A stretch of 64,000 nt of DNA, taken from positions 1 to 64,000 of the forward strand of contig JAIQEU010000005.1 in the NCBI GenBank assembly GCA_020073665.1, read 5' to 3'. Shown here piece after piece: positions 1-9,100 of this stretch. The position numbers and the translations under genes are program-made. Source of the stretch: Terriglobia bacterium. GTDB taxonomy: Bacteria > Acidobacteriota > Terriglobia > Terriglobales > Acidobacteriaceae. The notes beneath the pieces are model-generated. The model made no database searches. It saw nothing but the letters and a program-made list of their open reading frames with translations, and was not told the origin of the DNA. Each line of letters opens with the position of its first letter. Positions within the stretch are counted from its first letter, which is position 1.

Positions 1-13
1 CCATCCCACCAGT

Positions 14-382
14 GGGGGCGTCACGGCTTCGACGGAGATGCTTGCGGCCAAGAGGCATGCCGGGGTGCACACACCCGTAATCGCGTGCAAAATGATAATT
101 GCCAATCAACAGATGGCATACGCAGCCTAATTAATTAGGCGGCCGCTTTCCACAGCTTCGCCCTTGGGCTGTGAGCGAGCGTCACACAGAGGGCTGGTCT
201 TCCCCGCCACGTCTGAGTGGGGCGGATGAGATCATCAGGCTAGTGGCGCCCGTTTCTTGTCCGTTCTGAGCGGGGGCCGCGAACGTCCCAGGGTAATGCC
301 TGGGGCATGAACTGGACTACGCATGTAGGCTCTTGACCAGTAACATTTTCGGACGCGGGTTCGACTCCCGCCGCCTCCACCA
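14..382 (+). ncRNA. ssrA: transfer-messenger RNA (tmRNA)
   Basis: One-piece tmRNA that rescues stalled ribosomes. The 5' acceptor strand gggggcg (14-20) pairs with cgcctcc (372-378, one G-U), and the 3' end carries its own CCA (380-382). The TTCGACTCC arm of the tRNA-like domain lies just before the 3' acceptor strand. The open frame reads GCC AAT CAA CAG ATG GCA TAC GCA GCC TAA at 101-130, giving an encoded tag ANQQMAYAA. It ends in AYAA, as I recall for acidobacterial tags. The exact resume codon is inferred from tag similarity, so a slightly longer tag is possible. A short hairpin (ccgct/agcgg near 409-421) follows the gene but lacks a good T tract. Confidence 0.95.
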
Positions 383-719
383 CAAAACCAGCCTTCCGCT
401 GTTCGCTCTCCGCTGTCAGCGGTCAGTTTCCAAAATTAAGAAAGCCTTTGTTCGGCCGTGTGGCGTGCACACACCTCTGTCGGGGAACCGGTTGGAGTTA
501 AGGTTCTTCGCCCGAAGACGCCATCCCAGAAATCGGCTCCTATTCCTGTCAGAAACACTCGAGGCTCCCCCAAGGGGCAAGACCCCGTGTCTTTACTGGC
601 TCTGGGGCGGCGGGGCTGAAGCCAGACTCTTTCCACACGGTTCAGGGGCCTCCAGTTGGTGGAATAAAAACCACTCGTGCCAGTTATCACCTCATAGCGC
701 TTAGAACCACGGAGGACAT
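383..719 (+). other. intergenic region with no supported protein gene
   Basis: This stretch separates the tmRNA from the metallophosphoesterase gene. Open frames on both strands here look non-coding. The second half (about 561-680) folds well on paper and is listed separately as a possible structured leader RNA. A ggagg ribosome-binding site (711-715) precedes the ATG at 720. Confidence 0.6.
561..652 (+). ncRNA. candidate structured leader RNA (three-way junction)
   Basis: By eye the segment forms a closing stem (gaggc-ccc 561-569 with gggg-cctc 645-652, one bulged T), a short hairpin (gggg 574-577 with cccc 583-586), and a longer arm. In the longer arm gtgt 587-590 pairs with acac 635-638 and ctggct 596-601 pairs with agccag 620-625. 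It lies 70 bases before the metallophosphoesterase ATG, so it could be a cis-regulatory leader. It matches no riboswitch class that I recognise. The folding is my own pairing, without energies or covariation. Confidence 0.3.
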
Positions 720-1694
720 ATGGCGGATAAGAACCAAGGTCTTATCGATCAGAAGTGGCACGAGCTCAACGATGATGGCGTCGACCGTCGAGGGTTTCTG
801 AAGTGCATGGCATGGGCGGGTACTGGGCTAGTTTGGACCATGAGCGGTGGCATTCCCGTGTCTCGGGCCTTCGCCAAGAATACTGGCAAAAGCGACGGCA
901 AAGATGGGGACTTCAGCTTCGTGCAGATCAGCGACAGTCACATGGGATTCAGCAAACCGGCCAATCCGGATGTGGGTGCGACCCTGCAGGCGGCGGTGGA
1001 CAAGATTAATGGACTGGCCCAGCCGCCGGAGTTTTTGCTACACACGGGTGACATCAGCCACCTCACGAAGCCGGAACAATTCGACACCGTCGATCAGATT
1101 TTGAAAGGCGCGAGCGCGAAGGACGTATTCTTCGTGCCCGGCGAACACGACGTGCTGGACGATAACGGCAAATCGTACTTAGAACGGTACGGGAAGAACG
1201 TCCAGGGAGCGGGATGGTACAGCTTTGACAAGCGCGGCGTCCATTTCATCGGGCTGGTGAACGTGCTGAACCTGAAATCCGGAGGACTCGGTTCCCTGGG
1301 CGCTGAGCAGCTCGAATGGATGGAGAAAGACGTCAAGCATTTGAAACACAGCACGCCGATCGTGGTGTTCGCGCACATACCACTGTGGACGGTGTACCCG
1401 GAGTGGGGCTGGGGCACGGAGGACAGCGCGCAGGCACTGGCCTACCTGAAGAAGTTCGGTTCCGTGACGGTGCTGAACGGGCACATTCACCAGACAATGC
1501 AGAAGGTGGAAGGAAACGTGACCTTCCACACAGCCATGTCGACGGCTTTCCCGCAGCCGCAGCCGGGCAAGGCAGATTCTCCGGGACCGATGAAAGTGCC
1601 GGCGGAGCAGTTGCGGAGCCTGTTAGGAATTACCGATGTGAATTACGTCCGGGGCCAGCATTCCCTGGCGGCAGTCGACTCAAGCCTTGAGTAG
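720..1694 (+). CDS. Tat-exported calcineurin-like metallophosphoesterase
   Basis: A 324-residue secreted phosphoesterase. The N terminus has a twin-arginine motif (DRRGFLK, about residues 22-28) followed by a hydrophobic stretch, so export of a folded, metal-loaded enzyme is likely. Family motifs appear in order: D-x-H in ISDSH, GD in HTGDIS, an H-D pair in PGEHDV (the usual GNHD has Glu for Asn), an FAH motif, and the C-terminal NGHIH. These residues bind the two metals. The natural substrate is unknown. ATG at 720 has a ggagg site (711-715) four bases upstream. The cupredoxin and DUF420 genes follow on the same strand with short gaps, so a periplasmic or respiration-linked role is plausible but unproven. 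Confidence 0.85.
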   Translation: MADKNQGLIDQKWHELNDDGVDRRGFLKCMAWAGTGLVWTMSGGIPVSRAFAKNTGKSDGKDGDFSFVQISDSHMGFSKPANPDVGATLQAAVDKINGLAQPPEFLLHTGDISHLTKPEQFDTVDQILKGASAKDVFFVPGEHDVLDDNGKSYLERYGKNVQGAGWYSFDKRGVHFIGLVNVLNLKSGGLGSLGAEQLEWMEKDVKHLKHSTPIVVFAHIPLWTVYPEWGWGTEDSAQALAYLKKFGSVTVLNGHIHQTMQKVEGNVTFHTAMSTAFPQPQPGKADSPGPMKVPAEQLRSLLGITDVNYVRGQHSLAAVDSSLE

Positions 1695-1749
1695 ATCGCG
1701 AGGGATGCTGTCCAAGCAAGAAGATCCAACCTGGAAAGGAAACGGACCA

Positions 1750-2109
1750 ATGAAGAGGACAAGTACGTGGGTTGCAAGTTTAGCGCTACCGGTAATGGTT
1801 GCGATGCTGCTGGTATTAGCAGGGTCACCGAGCGTCACGGCGAATGACCAGCCCTCAGCGGCCGCCGCGGAGGTGAAAATCGATAACTTCAGTTTTGGAC
1901 CGCAGACGCTCACGGTAGCGGTCGGAGCAACGGTTACCTGGACAAACCGTGATGATATTCCCCATACGGTGGTCAGCACAGACGGTGTGTTCAAGTCGAA
2001 GGTGCGGGATACGGACGAAAAGTTCTCCTACACGTTTGACAAGGCGGGAACGTATCCCTACTTCTGCTCGATCCACCCCAAGATGACCGGCACGGTCGTG
2101 GTGCAGTAG
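1750..2109 (+). CDS. exported cupredoxin (plastocyanin/amicyanin-like)
   Basis: A 119-residue single-domain blue-copper protein. A signal peptide (MKRTSTW followed by a hydrophobic run up to about residue 32) precedes one cupredoxin fold. The ligand pattern is complete: His in IPHTV, then Cys, His and Met in the FCSIHPKM segment near the C terminus, as expected for a type 1 copper site. I chose ATG 1750 because ggaaagga (1733-1740) lies just upstream; an earlier in-frame ATG at 1687 overlaps the phosphoesterase stop and would add a non-signal-like leader. It probably carries electrons in the periplasm. The partner cannot be read from the sequence. Confidence 0.88.
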   Translation: MKRTSTWVASLALPVMVAMLLVLAGSPSVTANDQPSAAAAEVKIDNFSFGPQTLTVAVGATVTWTNRDDIPHTVVSTDGVFKSKVRDTDEKFSYTFDKAGTYPYFCSIHPKMTGTVVVQ

Positions 2110-2111
2110 GC

Positions 2112-2131
2112 CGGGTGCGACAGTGCACCCG
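2112..2131 (+). terminator. hairpin after the cupredoxin gene
   Basis: cgggtgc (2112-2118) pairs perfectly with gcacccg (2125-2131) around a 6-base loop, three bases after the stop codon. A second small hairpin (gtggc/gccac, 2131-2146) follows. There is no T tract, so this may be an mRNA-stabilising or attenuating hairpin and not a terminator. Confidence 0.3.
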
Positions 2132-2182
2132 TGGCATCAAGGCCACGCTGCTAGCGATGGCACGCCCAACCTGTGGAGGTAA

Positions 2183-2653
2183 GTGCAATTGAACGAAGGA
2201 ATTTTGGGGACGGAGGCTCCACGCTACGCCGACCTGGTGCTGCTTCTCGAGATCGGTATGGGATTGGCACTGCTCATCGGCTCAGTGCTCGCGCGCCGAA
2301 AGAGGTTTCGGTTACACGCATGGTGCCAGTCGGCGGTTGTACTGCTGAACTTTGGCGTCATCGTACTGCTGATGGTTCCATCCTTTCAGGTTCATGTGAG
2401 TCCGAGGATACCGGTCAGACTTGGCAAGGCTTATTACGCACTGGCGACGGTGCACGCGGCGCTGGGAAGCGTCGCCGAAATCGCTGGATTGTACATTCTG
2501 CTGGCTGCGGCCACAAATATTTTGCCGCAACAATTCAGACTGACCAAATACAAACTATGGATGCGCCGTGTCCTCGTGCTCTGGTGGCTGGTGCTGATGT
2601 TGGGATGTGCAACATACGCCCGCTGGTACATTCCGGACTGGTTTCGGAGATGA
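2183..2653 (+). CDS. DUF420-like integral membrane protein
   Basis: A 156-residue protein with four hydrophobic segments (roughly residues 15-36, 47-66, 85-110 and 127-147) and short charged loops. Length and layout resemble the DUF420/YozB family, often found near cytochrome oxidase genes. The biochemical function of that family is not settled. The start is GTG 2183 with a strong ggaggt at 2175-2180. The neighbour upstream is a cupredoxin, which fits an electron-transport setting. The family assignment rests on overall pattern, since no diagnostic motif was checked by alignment. Confidence 0.6.
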   Translation: MQLNEGILGTEAPRYADLVLLLEIGMGLALLIGSVLARRKRFRLHAWCQSAVVLLNFGVIVLLMVPSFQVHVSPRIPVRLGKAYYALATVHAALGSVAEIAGLYILLAAATNILPQQFRLTKYKLWMRRVLVLWWLVLMLGCATYARWYIPDWFRR

Positions 2654-2729
2654 ATCCGTGAGGCGTTTGTCATGTTGTCAAAATCTCTCCTCCCCCGTCT
2701 AATGGCAGGGCACCCCGGAGCGTCTTGAC

Positions 2730-4040
2730 ATGAAGAACTGTCTAGCTGTGCTGGTTATGGCACTGGTTTCCGCGCTTCCCGCGCCGGCTGTCGATCGTGC
2801 GCAGCTTACTGAGCTGAACAATAAGGCCAGGGGGTTTGCAAAACAGCAGGACTGGAAGTCAATGCGCGAGACGCTGCTCGAGATGGGACGGCAGATGCCG
2901 GCGCCTACCCCGTTCTACATGTTGCGCATGGCTTCCGTGGAAGCTCTGCTGGGAAACCGGCCCGAGGCGCTGCGCTGGATACAGCGCTATGCTGCGATGG
3001 GACTAACTTACGACGTCGGCGCTGACAAGGACCTGAAACCGCTCGCCGAAGAGAAGGGCTTTGCAGAAATTGCGGCGGCCATGCAGGAGCACGCGAAGCC
3101 CCTTCTGAAGGCCGAAGAGGTATGCACCCTACCTTTGCCCGACCTGATGCCGGAGGATGTGACGTTCGAGAAGTCGTCGGGAACATTTATCACATCGAGC
3201 ATTCAGCATCACACGCTCTATCGCGTGTTGTTGCCGAAGAAGGGTGAGCAGGAATGCGGACTGCAGGAAATACCGCTGGAAGCGAGCGCCAAACGGTGGC
3301 CGGTTATGGCGGTCTCGGCGGATGCCAAGCGAAATCTGCTGTGGGTGAGTACCTCTGCCATGCCGGGCTTCAGTGGGTTTCCCGAAGCCGACAACGGGAA
3401 AGCAGCGCTCCTCGCGGTGAATGGCAGCACAGGAAAAGTGGTGCGGCGCTTCGATCTTGAGGCGAGCGGTCCGGCGGTATTGGGAGATATGTGTCTGGCA
3501 GAAGATGGCAGCGTTTATGTCACCGACAGCCTGGGAGGAGGCGTCTACCGCGTGCGGGGAGACGTGGCTACGGCGAAACTTGAAAAGATTGCCGATGGCT
3601 TGTTCTCGCCGCAGACCCCGGTGCTGGCCGGCGACGGCAAACGGCTTTTCGTGGCGGATTATTCCATGGGAATCGCAGTGATTGACTTGACCGGCAAGCC
3701 GGGCGGCAATGTGGAATACCTGCGGCATCCCGAGAACGTTGCGGTCACCGGGCTCGACGGACTTTACCGCGGGGGCGATTCCCTGCTGGGCGTACAGAAT
3801 GGCACCGAGCCGGAACGGATTGTGCGGTTCCAGTTAAATCGCGAGCAGAGGGAGATCACCTCGGAGGAAGTGATCGGCCAGGCGAGCCCGGTGGTGGGCG
3901 AGGCCACGCACGCGGTCGCGGTGGACGGGATGTACTACGTGTCGGCAAATGTCGGATGGGACAAGGTGGACGACCACGGACAATTGAAATCCGGCGAACA
4001 CTTCAGCGAGCCCCGGCTCTTGCGCTTTCCGGTGAAGTAA
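2730..4040 (+). CDS. exported SMP-30/gluconolactonase-like propeller protein
   Basis: A 436-residue protein with a signal peptide (about residues 1-20), a helical region resembling tetratricopeptide-type repeats (about 22-125), and a C-terminal part rich in short beta-repeat motifs of a six-bladed propeller type. Segments such as VTDSLGGGVYRV and LFVADYSMGIAVIDL resemble SMP-30/strictosidine-synthase-like propellers. No catalytic acid set could be confirmed, so it may be a binding or scaffold protein. The start ATG 2730 opens directly onto the signal peptide; the Shine-Dalgarno is weak. It lies 76 bases after the DUF420 gene. Confidence 0.6.
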   Translation: MKNCLAVLVMALVSALPAPAVDRAQLTELNNKARGFAKQQDWKSMRETLLEMGRQMPAPTPFYMLRMASVEALLGNRPEALRWIQRYAAMGLTYDVGADKDLKPLAEEKGFAEIAAAMQEHAKPLLKAEEVCTLPLPDLMPEDVTFEKSSGTFITSSIQHHTLYRVLLPKKGEQECGLQEIPLEASAKRWPVMAVSADAKRNLLWVSTSAMPGFSGFPEADNGKAALLAVNGSTGKVVRRFDLEASGPAVLGDMCLAEDGSVYVTDSLGGGVYRVRGDVATAKLEKIADGLFSPQTPVLAGDGKRLFVADYSMGIAVIDLTGKPGGNVEYLRHPENVAVTGLDGLYRGGDSLLGVQNGTEPERIVRFQLNREQREITSEEVIGQASPVVGEATHAVAVDGMYYVSANVGWDKVDDHGQLKSGEHFSEPRLLRFPVK

Positions 4041-4221
4041 ACCTTCGCGCAAAACCTCTGCCTGCTCCGCGGTTTTCTCTGCAACCTCTGCAATTTGATA
4101 CCCTTAACCGACTCGGCAGCAGCCTAGAACGCCACCCATTGAATCGATTGTGTTGTTTATTTGTGTATTATTATGAATTATTATGTTTAGTTTCGTATTG
4201 CGTTGAACCAGGAGGCTGGGA
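4041..4221 (+). promoter_or_regulatory. AT-rich intergenic segment upstream of the SIS isomerase gene
   Basis: In an otherwise GC-rich window, positions about 4148-4200 are strikingly A/T-rich (runs such as ttattatgaattattatg). This is the likely promoter region for the gene at 4222. I could not pick a unique -35/-10 pair. A weak hairpin (aaaacc/ggtttt, near 4053-4078) after the previous stop could act as a poor terminator. Confidence 0.4.
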
Positions 4222-5409
4222 GTGGCTGCTCTTTCAAATCTGCTGAACCTGCCGGAGGGAGACAAGACGGCTCGCGGTCTGCTGCACACGCCGCAGGAGA
4301 TCGCGCAACAGCCGGCTACTTGGGAGTCCACTTTCGGCCGCTTCCAGAATCGCCACACCGTAATCAGGGAATTCCTGCGGGAGGCGGGAGTAAGCGGAGA
4401 TCCAAGGCAAAGGCCAACGGTTTTTCTGCTGGGCGCGGGCACTTCCGATTACATCGGGAGAACTTTGACTCATTTGTTGCGGCGGCTTTGGCAGTGTGAA
4501 GTGGTGGCGGTGCCTACCACCGACCTGTTGACCCACTTCGAGGAGTCATTGTTGCCTCAACGGCGGTATTTATGGATTTCGTTTTCCCGGTCCGGAGACA
4601 GCCCGGAAAGCGTGGCCGTGCTGGAAAGGGCGCTGAACACTCATCCCGATATCCATCACCTCATCGTCAGCTGCAATGCCGAAGGGCGAATGGTACGCGA
4701 CACGGCTGGAAAGGACCAGGTACTCAGCGTTTGCCTGGATGACAAAGTGAATGACCGCGGGCTGGCCATGACCAGTTCGTTCTCCAACATGGTGGTTTTC
4801 GGCCAGTGCATGGCCCACGCCGAGAATCCAGGCGAGTACGAGAAGGTGTTCCGGCAGCTGGTGGGGGCAGGTAAGAACTTCCTGAATACGGCGGCAGATT
4901 GCGCGGCTGAGCTGGCGAACGGAGGCTACAGCAAGGCATGCTTCGTGGGGTCAGGTGCGCTGCGGGGAGTCGCCAACGAATCGGCGTTGAAGCTCCTGGA
5001 GATGACTGCGGGCAAGACGCTGACCATGTCAGAGTCAACCCTGGGCCTGCGGCATGGTCCCATGGCGGCGCTGGATGACGAAACCTTGTTTGTGTGTTTT
5101 CTCTCCGGGGACGGCCGGACCCAGAAATACGAAGCCGATTTGCTGGAAGAAATCGGCAGGAAACACCTGGTCCGGACTCGGGTGGTCGTAGGCTGCGAAG
5201 CCACACCGCGATTGGCTGCCTTCTCCGAACATTTGCTGACGCCTGCGAATGCCCTGACGGTCGCCGATGAATACCGGGCTCCGGTGGATGTGATGTTCGG
5301 CCAGGCGCTGGGTCTCTTTTTCTCGCTGCGTTGGGGCTTGAAGCCCGACTGCCCCAGCCCGAATGGCGCCATCACTCGGGTGGTACAGAACGTCAGCATC
5401 TACGCCTAA
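4222..5409 (+). CDS. SIS-domain sugar isomerase/deaminase (AgaS-like)
   Basis: A 395-residue cytosolic protein with two sugar-isomerase (SIS) domains, close in length to AgaS-type tagatose/galactosamine-6-phosphate isomerases. The first SIS domain shows LLGAGTSDYIG (about residues 70-80) and the phosphate-contact region ISFSRSGDSPES. The second has CFVGSGALRGVANESALKLLEMTAGK, with the Glu/Lys pattern typical of the family, then a conserved RHGP motif. The predicted substrate is a ketose/aldose or amino-sugar 6-phosphate. The start is GTG 4222 with ggagg at 4211-4215. No sugar kinase or PTS gene is adjacent, so the pathway is not visible here. Confidence 0.82.
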   Translation: MAALSNLLNLPEGDKTARGLLHTPQEIAQQPATWESTFGRFQNRHTVIREFLREAGVSGDPRQRPTVFLLGAGTSDYIGRTLTHLLRRLWQCEVVAVPTTDLLTHFEESLLPQRRYLWISFSRSGDSPESVAVLERALNTHPDIHHLIVSCNAEGRMVRDTAGKDQVLSVCLDDKVNDRGLAMTSSFSNMVVFGQCMAHAENPGEYEKVFRQLVGAGKNFLNTAADCAAELANGGYSKACFVGSGALRGVANESALKLLEMTAGKTLTMSESTLGLRHGPMAALDDETLFVCFLSGDGRTQKYEADLLEEIGRKHLVRTRVVVGCEATPRLAAFSEHLLTPANALTVADEYRAPVDVMFGQALGLFFSLRWGLKPDCPSPNGAITRVVQNVSIYA

Positions 5410-5631
5410 AATGAAGGCGGGCAATGTGCCCGGTTGCCTCTCCGTCTCGGTGTGGAAATCCCCTGACAACAAGGCTTCCCAAGTTGCCCCGAGGGCCGAC
5501 GAGTGGCTCTTAACCGGCGGTTCCCAAAGGCATTAGGACTTCGAAGTTGCCAGTTCCCTACTTTTCACACTATCTTAATCCTCTACCAATACAATGTTCC
5601 TCGGAGTAAGCTCTGCTATTGGAGGTGAGCG

Positions 5632-5802
5632 GTGGAAGGCGCGACTTCATTTGAAAAAGTGGTAGAGATGCTGGGCCTGACTCCGGAGCAATACCTGCGC
5701 TCCGAGCAGTTGAAGGAATGGGTGCGTCGAAACAAGGACGAGAAGTACGTACCCTCATCCCTGCTCAAGGCCTGGGGTTTCGAAGAAGACGACGCCGCCT
5801 GA
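5632..5802 (+). CDS. small conserved-looking hypothetical protein (56 aa)
   Basis: A short gene starting at GTG 5632 behind a strong ggaggtgag site (5621-5629) and ending at TGA 5800-5802. The product is acidic/basic mixed and probably helical, with TPEQYLRSEQLKEWV in the middle and an acidic tail EEDDAA. Codon use matches coding genes of the window. No family is recognised. The good ribosome-binding site and the protein-like composition are the reasons to call it. It is flanked by 222 bases upstream without a gene and a repeat-bearing region downstream. Confidence 0.55.
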   Translation: MEGATSFEKVVEMLGLTPEQYLRSEQLKEWVRRNKDEKYVPSSLLKAWGFEEDDAA

Positions 5803-5906
5803 AGTCCCACGCAGAAAACCCTTCCTAGTCCGATTTTTTTATTCGCAAAGACTGCACAAGAGCTACGTCCCAGCGGGTGAAGCCATGCCCATTCTGCAGT
5901 AAGTAG

Positions 5907-5922
5907 CACGACTGAAGTCGTG
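5907..5922. repeat. REP-like palindrome with GACTGAAGTC core (copy 1)
   Basis: cacgact / agtcgtg is a perfect 7-bp stem with GA between the arms, followed by tccttcc. A second copy with the same ten-base core and a similar 3' flank (ccttt) is at 10793-10812. Both copies are intergenic. Confidence 0.6.
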
Positions 5923-5947
5923 TCCTTCCCTATGTGCGGCTCTAGTG

Positions 5948-5964
5948 GCCGGCGGGACGCCGGC
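5948..5964. repeat. GC-rich palindrome
   Basis: gccggcg / cgccggc forms a perfect 7-bp stem around gga. It lies 25 bases from the GACTGAAGTC palindrome, the spacing expected of a composite REP/BIME-type element. A related but non-identical GC palindrome is at 60702-60721. Confidence 0.5.
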
Positions 5965-6031
5965 GCTACCGCCTCCGCGGTCCTTCCCGAATACAGCGCA
6001 TTCTTCCCCAACTTGAAGTAACAAACATTCC

Positions 6032-6068
6032 CAAAAGCAAAACAGCCACACCTTTGGAGGGTGCGGCT
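6032..6068 (-). terminator. rho-independent terminator ending the long - strand locus
   Basis: Read on the - strand, agccgcacc and ggtgtggct form a 9-bp stem (one G-U) around ctccaaa. This is followed by gttttgctttt. It lies 37 bases after the stop codon of the phosphoesterase gene at 6105. Confidence 0.82.
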
Positions 6069-6104
6069 GCTTGAATTGCAACCGGCAATTGGCCGGGTGA
6101 GGGG

Positions 6105-9100
6105 TTATGTGCCGTTGCCGGTGAGTTTCACCTGCTGGGTACCGCCTCCGTTGCCGTCGGTGATCGCAAGTCCCGCAGCGCGGGTGCCGGTCTGGGACGG
6201 CGTGAAGGTCACACTGGCAGTACAGGTTGCTCCACCGGCCAGGCTGGCGCCGCAGGTATTGATCTGCGCATAGTCATTCGCCGCGGTGCCAGTGAATTTG
6301 AAGGTGATTGGGATGGCGGCCGTTCCGGTGTTCATCATGGTCACTGTCTTCGGATTACTGGTGGTGCCGACTGGTTGGTTGCCGAAGTTCAGTGTTCCGG
6401 GTGAGATTTTAAGGAACGTGCCGCGGCCGTTCAGGGGCACCATCTGGGGGCTGCCGGGGGCATTGTCGGTAATCGAGATGCTGCCGGTACGGACCCCATT
6501 CGTGGTGGGCGTGAAGATGACGGTGATGGTGCAGCTCAAGCCAGCACCGACGCTGGTGCCGCAGTTGTTGGTCTGACCGAAATCTCCGCTAGCGGCGATG
6601 CTGGAGATGGTTAGGGTGGCCGTTCCGTTGTTGGTCAACGTCACCGTCAAAGGTTTGGAAGGCTTGTTAACCAACACGACCGGGAAGGTGAGGCTGGTCG
6701 GCGCCAGCAGAACATTCGGGCTGCCGGAAACCGCCTGCTTGAGAATGGACACGGTGTTGGAGCCACCATTGGTGACGGCCAAGTCCTGCGCACCATCGCC
6801 GTTGAAATCGCCAACCGCAATGGAGGTTGGGTTGGAACCTACCGGGTAATCCACCTTCGTCTGGAAGGTGCCATTCCCGTTGCCGAAGAAAAGCGAGACC
6901 GTTCCAGCAGAGCTGTTAGCGACAGCCAGGTCAACCTTGCCGTCGCCGTTGAAATCGCCGGTGGCGACTGCGTCGGGCGAGGAGAGACCCGTCAGGGCCG
7001 GATTGGAAACGAAGTTTCCGTTGCCTTGACCGAGCAGGATGTTGACGTTGTTGTCGCCCTGGTTGACGACGGCGAGATCAAGGAAGCCGTCGCCGTTGAA
7101 GTCGGCAGCAGCGATTGCGACCGCGCCGTTTCCGACCGTGGAGCGAGCACTTGCCGCGGTGAACGTGGTGTCGCCAACACCCAACCCAACCGATACAGAC
7201 TTATCGGTCTTGTTGAGTTCGGCAAAATCGAGGAAGCCATCGCCGTTGAAGTCACCGAGGACCACGCCGACCGGGCCGGCGCGTCCTACTGGCGGCGAGT
7301 CGGTCCAGTAGAAGCTGCTATCGCCGTTGCCCATCACGATCGAGGTGGTGGGGTCAACACTGTTCGCCACGGCGAAGTCCTGGCTTCCGTTCCGGTCGAA
7401 GTCGCCGGCGGCCAGCCATGTCGGCTGAACGCTCTCGTTGGTAGAGCCGTAGGGTCCGGGAATAAAGGTGCCATCCCCGTTGCCGAGGAAGACCTTTACA
7501 TCGCTGGCGGGCGTCCTGGTCTGCTCGGCGACAATCAGGTCGAGCTTGCCATCGTTGTTGAAGTCGGAGGTAGCCAGGCTGACGGGGCCGGCGCCGGCGT
7601 CGAGGATCAGCGTAGCGGACAGCGTGAAGGTGCCATCCCCGTTGCCGGTATAGACCGTAACCGTGTTGTCAAAGAAGTTAGCGATGGCGAGATCGAGCTT
7701 GTTGTCGCCGTTGAAGTCTGCGGTGGAGACCCACTTGGGATTGTTGCCTACATTTGTGTCAGTCTTGACGAAGGACACCGACGAGACCGGATTGACTACA
7801 TCGAAGTAGGCGAGGTTGGATTTGCCGCCGCCGGGGGCGGGGTTGGTAACCGTAATCAGCGCGTTGTGCGGGGCGGTCAGCTTCGACGACGGCACCGTGG
7901 CGGTCAGCTTGTTGCTACTGACAAAGGTGGTGGCGAGAGCAGCGCCGTCCCAATTGACGGTGGCGCCGGAAACGAGGTTGACGCCGTTCACCGCCAACGT
8001 CAGGGTCGCCGCGCCCGGAACAGCGGCCGACGGCACCAGCGGCTGGCTGAGGAACGGCACGCCGTTGGTAAGCTCCGCAGTACCCGTGCCGGTGAATGGG
8101 ATGATGTAAGGACTGTCGGGATCCATATCGAAGATCCTGCCCTCGGCGCTGCGGGTTCCGACGGAGTTAGGAGAGAAAGTCACTGTGATGGTGCAACTGG
8201 CGCCGCCGGCCAGGCTGTTTCCGCAGGTGTTGGTCTGGAAGAACTCCGCGCTGGGCTGAGGCAGCGGCACCACCTTGCCCTGTCCGGGCGGTGGTGTGAA
8301 CGAGGCGATGACGTCAATTCCTGCGTTCGAAGAGTCGGGGTTCACGAAGTTCAGAGTCGTGGTGCCTTTGTTGGTTATGGTGACGGTCTGCGGGCTGCTG
8401 GTGGTGTTGATCGCTTGGTTCCCGAAAGTCAGAAGTGGAGGAGAAATGCTGACGTGGGTGCCGCTTCCGGTCAGGCCCAGAACCAGCGGACCGCCGGGAT
8501 CACTGCTGTTTACCGTGACCGTGCCGTAACGAGTTCCGGTGGTGGTCGGGGTGAAGGTCGAACTAATGGTGCAGCTCGCGTTGGCCCCGAGCGAAGTGCC
8601 GCAGGTCGTGGATGAAGCGTAATCGACACCGGCAGGAACCACGCTATTGAGCGTGATCGTAGTAGTGCCAGTGTTGGTGAGGGTCGTGGTCTGCTTGGTG
8701 CTGGGCTGGCCGACGACCACGGTGCCGAAACTCAACAACGCTTTCGACAGGGTCAAGGCAGTGCCCGCACCCGTAATGCTTACCATCTGCGGACTGGTGG
8801 CATCGCTGTCCGTCACGGTGAGCAGGCCAGAGCGCGGACCGGCTCCGGAAGGCGTGAAGGTAACGTTCACAGTGCAGAAGAACGGCCGTCCGGGGTTGGG
8901 AGGAATAGTGCTGCAGTTGCTGGTCTGCGTGAAATCGCTGCTCCCACTCAAGCTAATGCCGGAGAAGCTGAGCGACTGCGTGGGGTTGTAGTTCGCGATC
9001 AGGACCGTGCGCGTGGCCACCACCGAACCCACTTTCCCGGTTTGGAAGGTTAACGACGTGGTGCCCACTGGCGAGCACTGGCGCAGAGGCGTCTGAAAAG

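Larger units (their letters stand above)
5803..6104. other. intergenic region between convergent genes, with REP-like palindromes
   Basis: No coding sequence is supported here. It contains two perfect palindromes (5907-5922 and 5948-5964) and the terminator of the long - strand locus (6032-6068), each listed separately. Confidence 0.7.

Noticed and set aside
333-704. Open frames on both strands between the tmRNA and the phosphoesterase gene
   Set aside because: They overlap the tmRNA 3' end or the predicted structured leader, have no ribosome-binding site and no protein-like composition.
7026-8615. Long + strand frame (529 residues) opposite the phosphoesterase gene
   Set aside because: It is the antisense shadow of the FG-GAP repeat region; the repeated codons create a long open frame with a valine/glycine-rich, non-natural composition.
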